From Ceratobasidium sp. AG-K (taxonomy: Eukaryota > Basidiomycota > Agaricomycetes > Cantharellales > Ceratobasidiaceae): DNA of 64,000 nucleotides. Both the position numbers and the translations under genes were made by a program. Below the pieces are notes generated by a model. The model saw only the letters and a list, made by a program, of their open reading frames with translations. It was not told where the DNA came from and ran no database searches. Of the stretch, positions 53,690-64,000 are shown one piece after another (position 1 is the first letter of the stretch; each line of letters opens with the position of its first letter). The stretch is taken from NCBI GenBank assembly GCA_037039685.1, contig JAWNGF010000007.1, positions 1,736,001-1,800,000 on the forward strand. Direction: 5' to 3'.

Positions 53690-53703
53690 TTACTCCCCCC
53701 TAA
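53690..53703 (-). promoter_or_regulatory. Polypurine tract of element L
   Basis: Coding-strand TTAGGGGGGAGTAA. Confidence 0.8.
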
Positions 53704-53730
53704 GAGTCCGTTTGGGGGACCTGAACGGAC

Positions 53731-54495
53731 CTATTGCACTGCACAGTCCTTTTCCTTCTTCAACATATACTCCTCCAACCCCTCCTCCTCCTCTAAGGTC
53801 AGGTCGATGGGATTGAACACGGTATTTCCCGGTTCGTCCGAGAACTTCTCCCATTCCTCCCAAGTTTCTTCCTTCGTCCAGTCCGCCTTGGACCAGTCCA
53901 AAACCCTCTCCTGGACCTCCACAAACTCCTCATCCCACTGTCGCACATCGGGCTCTACCTCCTTCCATGCCGACACGTCCGTCTCCTCCTTCCTCCACCA
54001 GTAAGGTTCCCATTCAATTTTTTCCTTCTGGTACCTGCCCCTTTCCATCCTCCAATCGCTTAGGTCCTTCTCGTAGTTGGCGTCCCAGGCGTCGTTCCAT
54101 CTAGGTCGGAGCGTTGGCTGCCTTCCGTCGTAGCCTGGTACCCACTCGCTTGAGTAGGCTCCTTCTTGTCCCCATTCGACCACTCCGAGCATGTGGGTGG
54201 AGAGGAGGACAACCTCCGAGACCTGGAATGCGGCGCACCCTCGGCAGACGAATATGTCTTTTTGCAGGAGCTGCATGCGTGTTGGCCATTTTTTTCCGAC
54301 CCACTGGAATTCCCCCAAGTCTGAGTGGAGGACATCGTCCGAGGCCCTGAAGTGCATCCTTCCGGAGCTTTGTTGCAACCTCTTGAAGACGTAGAGGGCA
54401 GCTCCAGAGTCGAGTATCCTTGCCATGGCAAAGGCAGGTCCTTCGAGGACACGGGTGAGGTTGTTGGTGATGGTGGAGCGGGAGACGGCAGGCAT
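53731..54495 (-). CDS. Element L accessory ORF3
   Basis: 254 aa from ATGCCTGCC, closest to ORF3 of B in its end (K-K-E-K-D-C-A-V-Q). C-R-G-C and N-P-I-D-L-T-L-E-E-E-E present. Intact in a copy whose gag and pol both carry stops. Function unknown. Confidence 0.75.
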   Translation of the reverse strand: MPAVSRSTITNNLTRVLEGPAFAMARILDSGAALYVFKRLQQSSGRMHFRASDDVLHSDLGEFQWVGKKWPTRMQLLQKDIFVCRGCAAFQVSEVVLLSTHMLGVVEWGQEGAYSSEWVPGYDGRQPTLRPRWNDAWDANYEKDLSDWRMERGRYQKEKIEWEPYWWRKEETDVSAWKEVEPDVRQWDEEFVEVQERVLDWSKADWTKEETWEEWEKFSDEPGNTVFNPIDLTLEEEEGLEEYMLKKEKDCAVQ

Positions 54496-57400
54496 TGTAG
54501 GGAGCAGAGAAGATTTAATGAGTTGAGCAAGGGGTGAAGCTTGGAGTAGATGCAAGTTTTGCAAGTGACACTACTGGTTTCGCCGCCTCTGCCTTTTATC
54601 CTTCCTGGAGCGTAGTTAGATGGCGTGGGAGCCTCGGGGTGTCGGCGTAGAAGGTCCTTGATGATCTTTGAAAGGTGGCCAAAATCTTCCGCCCTTTGTT
54701 CTGTGTCTTCTTCACTTCCATAACCCTTCCATCTGACCCTGTAAAAAAGACCGTCCTTTGTCTCTTTCCAGTCCAAAATCCTATCTACTTCGTATTCTTC
54801 CTCTCCTTCTTCTGTTATGATCGGCGGTGGTCGGGGTTGGTTACGGCTGAAATCGGTGTCTCCTTTGTAAGGGCTCAGCAGATCGATGTGGAAAACAGGG
54901 TGCACCCTCATTGTTGCCGGCAAATCAAGCTCATAAGCGTGTGACCCTATCTGTTGCTTCACAACAAATGGCCCGTGCTTTTTGTTATCCAGCTTCTTTG
55001 ATGGTCTCTTTGTCTGAATGTTCTTCCCCAGCAGCCAAACTAGATCTCCTTCTTGGTACTCGTTCTTCGGATCTTCTTTTGGGAGCCTTTGGGTTTCCAT
55101 TGATGCAATTGCTTCGTCCCGGATTTTACGCCATTTTCCTGTGATGTTGTTTGCTTCTGGAACCGCTGATTCTTCTGTTGAGATGTTCCACAGTGGTTCC
55201 CTTCCATAGACAATCTTGAAGGGAGAACTACCCGTTACGCGGTGCTTCTGTAGATTATAGCTAAATTCCGCAATTGGTAACAAGTCCGCCCAATCATCTT
55301 GCCGGTAGTTGACGAACGATCGTAGCCAGCCTTCCATCCATTGATTGATTCACTCTGTTATTCCATCTGTTTGGGGGTGGTAGGCAGTACTGAAACCTGG
55401 GCTAGTTCCAATCTTCTCATAGATGGCCTTCATGAGTTTGGAATTGAAAGTAGTCCCACGGTCTGAGATTGTGCTCTTTGGAAAACCGTGCAGTTTCCAA
55501 ACATTTGTGATGAAAAGATTTGCAAGGTCGCTTGCCGTGTGAGATTCCTTGCAGGGTATGAAGTGCGCCATTCTTGAGAATCGGTCCACCACTACTAAGA
55601 TGCTATCTGATCCCCTCGATTTTGGTAACTTCACTACGAAGTCAAATGCTATGTCTTCCCACGGTCCTTTTGGAATCTCCAGAGGCTTGATCGGGACTAT
55701 TGATTTCGATCCCTTTGTTCGTTGGCAGGTCTCGCATGATTCCACGTATCTGTTTATGCTTTGCTTCATTCCTGGCCAGAAGTATCTTCTTGATATTAGT
55801 TCCAGTGTTCTAGCCTGTCCTTGATGTCCTGCGACCTTTGAGTCGTGATGAATTCGCATGATGGCCAGCCTGGATTCCTTATCTTCTGGTACGTAGATCC
55901 TTCCCTTGAACCATAATAGTCCCTCCTTGAAATCATAATCTTTCGCGCTGTGTTGTAGGGTTTTTGGTAAAGTTTCCCTCGATTTGCAGATTTCTTTGAT
56001 TCGTGCTAGTCCTTCATCTGTTTCCTGAGCCTCCTTGATAGTCTCTATGATGTTCGTGTCTACTTGTCCCATAAATCCTTTGAACCTTTCGACGGATATC
56101 ATTACTTGTTCAGGCGTGGGGGTGTCTTCATGGTCAGATCGCCTAGACAATAGGTCCGGTTTAGATGACAGGATTCCAGGGCGATATATGATATCAAAGT
56201 TATAGGAAGCAAGCAACTGATGCCATCTTGCATGTCGACGGTTGAAAGTTCTTGCTTCCTTCCAGAACTGTAGATTCCTATGATTGGTGTAGATGGTGAT
56301 AGGGTCCTTTGTTCCCTCTAGGTAAAGTCTCCAATGAGTTAAGGATTCTATGATTGCCATAAGTTCCTTATCGTGGACGTCGTAGTTGAGCTGAGCCTCG
56401 TTGAAAGATTTTGAAAGAAAAGCAATAGGGTGTAGGTAGCCATCATCCTGCCTTTGTGACAGGATTGCTCCCATTGCTACTCCACTTGCGTCTGTTTCCA
56501 AGAAGAAGGGTTTATCAGGGTTTGGATGGCGTAGAGTCGGTTCCTTGCTGATTTCCGCTTTTAAGGCTTCAAATGCTTCCTTCTGATCGTTTCCCCATTC
56601 CCATTTGTTCTCCTTTCTTGTTAAGGCTGTCAGGGGTTTTGCTAATCAGCTGAAATTCGGTACAAATCTTTGGTAGAAATTTGCGAACCCTAGGAAGGCT
56701 TGGACTTGCTTGACTGTTCTTGGTTCCTTCCATTCCTTTATTGCTTTGACCTTTTCTTCCTCCATTGAGATGCCCAAATCGCTGATTCCAAGTCCGGTAT
56801 ACGTTAATTTGGTGACAAAGAATTCGCATTTTGGAAGCTTTGCGAAAAGATTTTCTTCCAGTAAGATTTTTAGTACTTTTCTGACATCCACGGTATGTTG
56901 GCTTCTGTCCTTGGAGAAGACCAGGATGTCGTCAATGTATACAATGACACATACGTCGATAAGATCATGGAAAATGTGATTCATATATCTTTGGAAGATG
57001 GCGGGCGCGTTCTTTAGTCCAAAAGGCATGACGACGTATTCGAAGAGTCCTTCTTTTGTTCTGAAAGCTGTCTTCCATTCGTCGCCTTCCCTGATTCTTA
57101 TATTGTTGAAACCCATGCGTAGATCAATCTTGGAGAAAATTTTCGCGTCCTTGATATTATCCAGCAGGTCTTCCATTAGGGGCATTGGGAATCTATCGTC
57201 CTTTGTAATGGCATTTACTCCTCTGAGGTCTTGAACAAGTTGTAGCTGGCGAATTGCTCCTGGATTTTTTGGATCGATGGGTTTTTTAACAAAGAAACAA
57301 GGTGATGCAATGGGTGATTTGCTTGGTCGGATCTTTCCCGCTGCGATTTCTTCATCCAGGTATTCTCTTAGTGCAATTGATTCAGCTGGAGAGAGTGGGA

Positions 57401-57974
57401 TTGGCCTGGCCGGCTTTGGAAGTTCAGCTCCTTCCTTGAAATCTATGGCGCAGTCGTAAGGTCGATGATCTGGGATCCTTTTGAATTTCTCTTCACTGAA
57501 AACATCGGCAAATTCCTTGAATTCTTCGGGTAGGTCGTCTATTGAGGCTGTTCTTGCTTGGATGGGTTCTGGCCGCCATGATACGTGCTTCGTTTTCCAA
57601 TCGATGACCGGATTTGCTTCTTCTAACCATTCTAGTCCTAGGATAAGTTTAGTTTCTCCAGTAGGCATAGCAAAGAAGACTTGTTTAAAGGTTCTTCCTT
57701 CCACGTCTAGTTCCAGCTTAGCTTTGAAGCGTATCTGGTGAGAGAGTTCTTTTCCCTGGATACCGATTACTTTTCTCGGAGTGGAAAGTTCCATGAGTGG
57801 GATGTTGTTGGATCGTGCCCAAGAGATGTCCAAGAAGTTTTTTGATGCTCCAGAATCGATGAGGGTTGGGATAGGTTCTGTGATTCCGGCAACGTTTGCG
57901 TAAACAATGGTTGACTCATTTGTTGCTCTAAAGTACATTGTTTCCGTTGCCGGTTTTTTGGTCTCTCCACACAC
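54060..57974 (-). pseudogene. pol: Element L pol with two stops and altered RNase H
   Basis: Family-A pol in the -1 frame to gag. D-S-G-A and Y-I-D-D are intact. TGA at 56646-56648 (CGA to TGA) ends RT after F-Y-Q-R-F-V-P-N-F-S. RNase H has T-N-H for T-D-H, as in B. A second TGA at 55350-55352 (from AGA) follows the integrase Glu. Integrase finger, D, D, E, GPF and chromodomain are otherwise present, and the tail overlaps ORF3. Confidence 0.9.
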
Positions 57975-57976
57975 AG

Positions 57977-59971
57977 TTAGAGGGAGACCCCTTCTTTTCC
58001 CGAGTCTTCTACGATGGTTGCCTCCCTTCCTTTAATGCCAGGTTCCGTCGTTATCCATTCCTTGGACGGGCACTTGAATGAGCGGTGTCCTTCCTGTCCG
58101 CACTTCAGGCAGCGGTTGGTTGCTATCCTTGCTTTGTATACTTTGTCAGGCAGCCGCTTTGTAGAGGATTGTCCGCTAGTGGTTGGTTGGGCCGCCTTCT
58201 TCCCTGTCGAGGTCTTGATTTGTTGCAATTTCTGGTCAATAGAGATTGCGATTGAGATCCACCGGTCAAGGGAAAGTTCTTGTTCTGTCCCATCTTCATT
58301 GATCAGGGTCAGTTTGAAGTGAGCTAGTTCGGTCTTGACTTCTGACTTCAACCCTTCCTTGAATTGGTTGATCAGAGCTTCCTGTCCCCAGTTTACGTCT
58401 ACCAGAAGATATCGGAATTCTGAAGCATAATTTGCTACAGAGTTGTTTTGTTTGCATTTACGAATGTCCGATTCGGCTTTGGCCTTTTTGTTAGGGTCGC
58501 TGAACTGTTCCATGAAGTGTGCCTTGAAGCTTTCCCATGAGGCGAGATTTTGGTTGATTCCTCCTTGGTTAAGCGATCGTAAGAGTACTTGTGCCCAGTG
58601 AGTGGCGGCTTTGTTCTCTGATTTGAAGTTTGCTAGAGCTTCGCGGATTCTTTCTTCGCTGGAAGTGTATTGATCGCCTAGACGTACAAAGTAGCTCTCC
58701 ATTTGTGTGATGAACATTTCGGCACCTTCTCCTTTCTTTCCGTCGAAGGCTTCTGGGCAAGTTACCTTGGGACGACGTGAACTGCTACCGATGTTTGGGT
58801 TTTCAGTTAGTCGTTGAATCCTTAACTCTAATTCATCGATCCTGGTAGATTCTGCATCTGGATGTGGTGGAGAATTTGATCGCCTGGAAGGGATCCCATG
58901 CAGGGATGCTTCGTCCATCTCTTCTTGCATATTGTTGATGGTTTCTTGAACTTCCATGATTTTGGTAGTGAAGGAGGCTCCATCCTGTCGTAAGGATTCT
59001 AGTCCTTGTGTTACTGCCTCGTTCCACTCGAGTTGTCCTTGCCTGGTGGTGTTGAGTTCTTCACGTACATTGTTCACTAGTCCTTGGGTGTTGGTAACCT
59101 CATTTCAAAGACGGGTTACGTCTTGACCGACTAGGAAGGAATTGTGTTCACCGTTTCTTGCCGCAGTTAGGATGTCCGTCAGGGTGCCTTGTAGGTTGTT
59201 AATGGAGTCGTTAAAGATTTGCTGGTTGTTTGCGAGGATTTGTGTGGCTTGTTCTAGGCCACTAAGCCTCCGGTCCATAGCGACCCTCATTCCATCTATG
59301 ACCCTAATGGTAGCGTTGTGTCTTCCTTCCAGGAGGTCGTTTAAATCGTCTAGATTGCTAATTACAGTATTGTTGCTGGAGCTGGAACTTGAGCTTCCTG
59401 GACCAGCGGTCCTTTGTTGTACCTGGGCCGATTGCCCGGAGTAACCTTGTGGGATATAGGGTGGTGCCGGAATCACTGGTGTAACCGGTTGAGAGGCTAT
59501 TGGAATTGCTCCTACATTGGTGATGGTTCCTCCGATTTGAGGGATTGTGGGAACGTTGGGAATATGTGGTGTAGGAGGAGGTCTAATGGGAACAAGCGAC
59601 ACGCCCCCATGAGCTTCGGGTTGGGGAGAGAAGAACTGTCTCCTAGATCCTAGTGGCCACAATGGGCGTGATGGCCCTGGACTTCCAGTTGAGATGCGGA
59701 TTACAGCTGGAGTGGGGTCATTTGTAAGATCCCCTGGTTCTCTACCCGTGATAGTGGGTTCTTCTTCTTGTACCATTGTCATGTCGGTACTGCCGAAAGC
59801 TCCCGGCATTGATGTTTGACTTTGGGAACGTGATCGGACTGGTCCTCCCGCTTGAGCTTGTGCGATATCTTGTTTGTTTAGTGATCCTGTGGGCCTTGCT
59901 GCCCGACTGGGTCCTCTTCTTGCTGATATGGTGGATGAGGGGCGTGACCCTCCGTCCTCTTGAATAGACAT
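57977..59971 (-). pseudogene. gag: Element L gag with one in-frame TGA
   Basis: ATG at 59971, TAA at 57977-57979. Full-length domain order with zinc knuckle. TGA at 59105-59107 at the same codon as in A and E (CGA in D). The N-terminal 288 codons are nearly identical to E. Confidence 0.9.
57995..58001 (-). promoter_or_regulatory. -1 frameshift heptamer of element L
   Basis: Coding-strand GGGAAAA with the family-A spacer and hairpin immediately downstream (to about 57960). Confidence 0.68.
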
Positions 59972-59987
59972 ATTTGTATGTTTGTTA

Positions 59988-59999
59988 AGCTTGTTTTGT
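59988..59999 (-). promoter_or_regulatory. Primer-binding site of element L
   Basis: Coding-strand ACAAAACAAGCT, 2 nt inside the LTR. Confidence 0.72.
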
Positions 60000-60001
60000 A
60001 A

Positions 60002-60456
60002 TGTCGTAAGCTTCTTGTTGTTGGCTAAGAGACAAGCCGCGATGGAGAGTGGACGGCACTAAGACCTAAGTGACCTCTTGAACCGCAACACACTTAAGCG
60101 TCTGTAGGCTCTTGAGGGTAGGGGTGGTTCTAAGTGTCACTCAAAGGGGATGTTTTGACGAGACAAAACAAGCTGGGGTTACCAGGCTTGTTGGTCCTCT
60201 ATATATATTCAGAAAGTGGCCGAGTCATACAAGGCGCAGCCACATGAGTCATACATAACAGCCAGTCAGGAGTGTCCATGTGAGTCATGCTGTATGAACA
60301 GACATGACTCGTGCAAGGCACAGCCGCGTTACACAATGTAACATATAACCACAAGAAGGTGGCAACGCGGCAAACAGAAACGGAAACACAACACAAAGAA
60401 GAGGACAGGCGGGCGAGACAACGGGCGAGTCCGATGGAGTGAGCTAGCTCACGACA
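60002..60456 (-). repeat. Element L 5' LTR
   Basis: 455 bp, 99.8% identical to 53235-53689. CATAA follows. Confidence 0.95.
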
Positions 60457-63400
60457 CATAAGCGTGTGACCCTATCTGTTGCTTCACGACAAATGGCCCG
60501 TGCTTTTTGTTGTCTAGTTTCTTTGATGGTCTTTTTGTTTGAATGTTCTTTCCCAGCAGCCACACTAGATCTCCTTCTTGGTACACGTTCTTTGGCACTT
60601 CTTCTGGGAGCCTTTGGGTTTCCATTGATGCAATTGCTTCGTTGTGGATTTTACGCCATTTTCCTGTGATGTTGTCTGCTTCTGGAACCTCTGATTCTAC
60701 TGTTGAGATGTTCCACAGTGGTTCCCTTCTGTAGACAATTTCGAAGGGGGAACTACCCGTTACGCGGTGCTTCTGTAGATTATAGCTGAATTCCGCAATT
60801 GGTAACAAGTCCGCCCAATCATCCTGCCGGTAGTTGACGAACGATCGTAGCCAGCCTTCCATCCATTGATTGATTCTCTCCGTTATTCCATCCGTTTGGG
60901 GGTGGTAGGCAGTGCTGAACCCTGGGCTAGTTCCAATTTTCTCGTAAACGGCTTTCATAAGTTTGGAGTTGAAAGTAGTCCCTCGGTCTGAGATCGTGCT
61001 CTTTGGAAAACCGTGCAGTTTCCAAACATTTGTGATAAAAAGATTTGCAAGGTCGCTTGCCGTGTGAGATTCTTTGCAGGGTATGAAATGCGCCATTCTC
61101 GAAAATCGATCCACCACTACTAAGATGCTGTCTGATCCTCTGGATTTTGGTAACTTTACCACGAAGTCGAACGCTGAGTCTTCCCACGGTCCCTTTGGAA
61201 TCTCCAGAGGTTTGATCGGGACTATTGACTTTGATCCCTTTGTCTGCTGGCAGGTCTCGCAGGACTCCACGTATCTGTTTATGCTTTGCTTCATCCCTGG
61301 CCAGAAGTACCTTCTTGATATTAGTTCCAGTGTTCTAGCTTGTCCTTGATGTCCTGCGATCTTTGAGTCGTGATGCATACGCATGATGGCCAGTCTGGAT
61401 TCCTTATCCTCTGGTACGTAGATCCTTCCTTTGAACCATAATAGTCCCTCCTTGAAATCATAATCTTTTGCGCTGTGTTGTAGGGTTTTTGGTAAAGTTT
61501 CCCTTGATGTGCAGATTTCTTTGATTTGTGCCAATCCTTCATCTGTTTCTTGCGCTTCCTTGATAGTTTCTATGATGTCTGTGTCTACCTGTCCCATAAA
61601 TCCCTTGAATCTTTCGACAGATATCATAACTTGTTCAGGCGTCGGGATGTCTTCATGGTCTGATCGTCTTGACAACAGGTCCGGTTTTGATGACAGGATT
61701 CCAGGGCGATAGATGATGTCAAAGTTATAGGAAGCAAGCAATTGGTGCCATCTTGCGTGTCGACGGTTGAACGTTCTTGCTTCCTTCCAGAATTGTAGGT
61801 TTCTATGATCGGTGTAGATAGTGATAGGGTCCCTTGTTCCTTCAAGGTATAGCCTCCAATGTGTTAAAGATTCTATGATAGCCATAAGTTCTTTATCGTG
61901 GACGTCATAGTTGAGTTGAGCTTTGTTGAAAGACTTTGAAAGAAAAGCAATAGGGTGTAAGTAGCCATCGTCTTGTCTTTGCGACAAGATTGCTCCCATT
62001 GCTACTCCACTTGCATCCGTTTCCAAAAAAAAGGGTTTGTCGGGGTTTGGATGGCATAGAGTAGGCTCTTTGCTGATTTCTGTTTTTAGAGCCTCAAAAG
62101 CTTTCTGTTGATCGTTTCCCCATTCCCATTTGTTCTCCTTTCTTGTTAAGGTTGTCAGGGGCTTTGCTAAACGGCTGAAATTTGGAACGAATCTTCTGTA
62201 GAAATTTGCGAATCCTAGGAACGCCTGAACTTGTTTGACCGTTCTTGGTTCCTTCCATTCCTTTATTGCCTTGACTTTTTCTTCCTCCATAGAGATGCCT
62301 GAATCGCTGATTCCAAGTCCAGTATATGTCAATTTGGTGACAAAGAATTCGCATTTTGGAAGCTTTGCGAATAGATTTTCTTCCAGCAAGATTTTTAGCA
62401 CCTTCCTGACATCCACAGTATGTTGACTTCTGTTCTTAGAGAAGACTAGGATGTCGTCGATATATACTATGACACATACGTCGATAAGATCATGGAAGAT
62501 GTGGTTCATATATCTTTGGAATATGGCGGGCGCGTTTTTCAGTCCAAACGGCATGACGACGTATTCGAATAGTCCTTCTTTTGTTCTGAAAGCTGTCTTC
62601 CATTCGTCTCCTTCCCTGATTCTGATATTGTTGAATCCCATGCGCAAATCGATTTTGGAGAAAATTTTTGCGTCCTTGATTTTATCCAAGAGGTCTTCCA
62701 TCAGGGGCATTGGGAATCTGTTGTCCTTCGTAATGGTGTTTACTCCTCTGAGATCTTGAACAAGTCGTAGTTGGCGAACTGCCCCTGGATTCTTGGGGTC
62801 GATTGGTTTTTTGACAAAGAAGCAAGGTGATGCAATGGGTGATTTGCTTGGACGGTTTTTTCCCGCTGCGATTTCTTCATCCAAGTATTCTCTCAGAGCA
62901 ATTGACTCTGCCGGAGAGAGTGGGATAGGTCTGGCTGGTTTTGGAAGTTCAGCTCCTTCCTTGAAGTCGATGGCGCAGTCGTATGGGCGATGATCAGGGA
63001 TTCTCTTGAATTTTTCTTTGCTGAAGACGTCGGCAAATTCCTTGAATTCTTCGGGCAGGTCGTCTATTGAGGCCGTCCTTGCTTGAATGGCTTCTGTTCG
63101 CCATGATATGTGCTTTGTCTTCCAATCGATGACAGGGTTTGATTCTTCTAACCATTCTAGTCCAAGGATAAGTTTAGTTTCTCCAGTAGGCATCGCGAAG
63201 AAGACTTGTTTGAAAGTTCTTCCCTCTACTTCTAGTTCCAGCTTTGCTTTGAAACGTATTTGGTGAGAGAGTTCTTTCCCCTGGATTCCAATTACTCTTC
63301 TAGGAGTGGAGAGTTCTATGAGTGGAATGTTGTTGGATCGAGCCCACAAAATGTCCAGGAAGTTCCTTGATGCTCCAGAATCGATGAGGGTTGGTATAGG

Positions 63401-63499
63401 TTCTGTGATTCCGGCAACGTTTGCGTAAACAATGGTAGATTCATTTGTCACTCTAAAGTACATTGCTTCCGTTGCCGGTTTCTTGGTCTCTCCACACAC
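60457..63499 (-). CDS. pol: Element K pol, 5' part: PR to integrase C-terminus
   Basis: Open frame in the -1 frame to gag: protease D-S-G-A-S, RT Y-I-D-D, RNase H T-D-A-S-G and T-D-H, integrase finger (C-E-T-C), D, D and E, GPF. No stop before L interrupts it at G-S-H-A-Y. It is one of two pol genes in the window, with D, whose active sites look complete. Confidence 0.91.
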
Positions 63500-63501
63500 A
63501 G

Positions 63502-64000
63502 TTAGAGGGAGACCCCTTCTTTTCCCGAGTCTTCCGTAATTGTTGCCTCCCTTCCTTTGACGCTAGGTTCCGTCGTTATCCATTCCTTGGACGGGCATTT
63601 GAATGAACGGTGTCCTTCCTGTCCGCACTTCAGGCAGTGGTTGGTTGCTATCCTTGCTTTGTAAACTTCGTCGGGCAGCCGCTTTGTATAGGATTGTCCG
63701 CTAGTGGTCGGTTGCGTTGTCTTCTTTCCTGTAGAGGTCTTGATTTGCTGTAATTTCTGGTCGATGGAAATTGCGATTGAGATCCACCGGTCAAGGGAGA
63801 GTTCTCGTTCTGTTCCATCTTCGTTGATCAGGGTTAGCTCGAAACGAGCTAGTTCTGTCTTGACCTCGGACTTCAATCCTTCCTTGAATTGGTTGATTAG
63901 TGCTTCTTGTCCCCAGTTTACGTCTATCAGAAGGTATCGGAATTCCGAGGCATAGTTTGCTACCGAGTTGGTCTGTTTGCATTTTCGGATGTCCGATTCG
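63502..64000 (-). CDS. gag: Element K gag, C-terminal part (cut by window edge)
   Basis: End of the capsid region (F-R-Y-L-L to the E-L-A-R-F-E-L stretch) and zinc knuckle (C-L-K-C...H...C) to TAA 63502-63504, open to the window edge. Confidence 0.88.
   Translation of the reverse strand, partial: ESDIRKCKQTNSVANYASEFRYLLIDVNWGQEALINQFKEGLKSEVKTELARFELTLINEDGTERELSLDRWISIAISIDQKLQQIKTSTGKKTTQPTTSGQSYTKRLPDEVYKARIATNHCLKCGQEGHRSFKCPSKEWITTEPSVKGREATITEDSGKEGVSL
63520..63526 (-). promoter_or_regulatory. -1 frameshift heptamer of element K
   Basis: Coding-strand GGGAAAA followed by the conserved spacer and hairpin. Confidence 0.68.

Larger units (their letters stand above)
53235..60456 (-). mobile_element. 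Element L: youngest element, defective, 5-bp TSD CATAA
   Basis: 7222 bp with 455-bp LTRs that differ at one position (99.8%). CATAA at 53230-53234 and 60457-60461. Gag has one TGA, pol two, and RNase H reads T-N-H; ORF3 is intact. Inserted in pol of element K. Confidence 0.96.
51530..64000 (-). mobile_element. Element K: family-A element, right end off-window, split by L
   Basis: 3' LTR, ORF3, pol and part of gag on the minus strand. Without L and one CATAA, pol is a single open frame with all active-site motifs, so K may have been functional before L inserted. The 5' LTR and most of gag are beyond base 64000. Confidence 0.93.

Noticed and set aside
1..64000. CRISPR arrays, bacterial operons, rRNA or tRNA genes
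   Set aside because: Repeats are LTRs with retroelement structure; nothing matches those features.

Overview
This window looks like repeat-rich heterochromatin of a filamentous basidiomycete. That is an inference: the retroelements are fungal chromoviruses (Ty3/gypsy with a chromodomain), GC is intermediate, and decay is CpG-biased. A Rhizoctonia-like agaricomycete is my best guess and is not proven. I find no confident host gene, tRNA or rRNA. About 63.3 of 64 kb is LTR retrotransposon, and only 50830-51529 is unassigned.

The layout is a stack of insertions, each into an older element. I call them A-L. J (+, 49646-50829) is interrupted by I (+, 48066-49645). I is interrupted by F (-, 33591-48065). 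F is interrupted by C (+, 12124-33590) and by G (+, 35333-42741), and G holds solo LTR H (41168-41623). C is interrupted by A (-, from beyond the left edge to 12123), D (-, 15904-23133) and E (+, 24425-31625). A holds B (+, 5559-11415). To the right, K (-, 51530 to beyond 64000) holds L (-, 53235-60456). Matching 5-bp target duplications prove B, D, E, G, H and L. For A, C, F, I, J and K only one junction is visible.

A, B, D, E, H, K and L are one family (family A). C, F, G, I and J represent other, related families. The full plan is LTR, self-primer site, gag, -1 frameshift, pol (PR-RT-RNase H-INT-chromodomain), an accessory ORF3, polypurine tract, LTR. Gag forms the particle and its zinc knuckle binds RNA. 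Pol copies and integrates the element, and the chromodomain should steer it to marked chromatin. ORF3 has no assigned function.

Three features recur across families. (1) The first 12 nt of the predicted transcript, always starting 33 nt from the first base of the TATA box, are complementary to a 12-nt site 2 nt inside the LTR: self-priming, as in Tf1. (2) The end of gag carries GGGAAAA, GGGAAAC or a decayed form, then a 4-5 nt spacer and a hairpin, with pol in the -1 frame: a frameshift cassette resembling sushi/PEG10. (3) ORF3 begins ATGCCTGCC in families A, C and F, shares a C-R-G-C motif in A and F, and ends in SUMO-interaction-like motifs in A and C. Copies differ in fitness. K and D are almost intact. 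B has lost most of gag and carries Asp-to-Asn changes in RT and RNase H. E and L carry stops although their LTR pairs are nearly identical, which implies mobilisation in trans.
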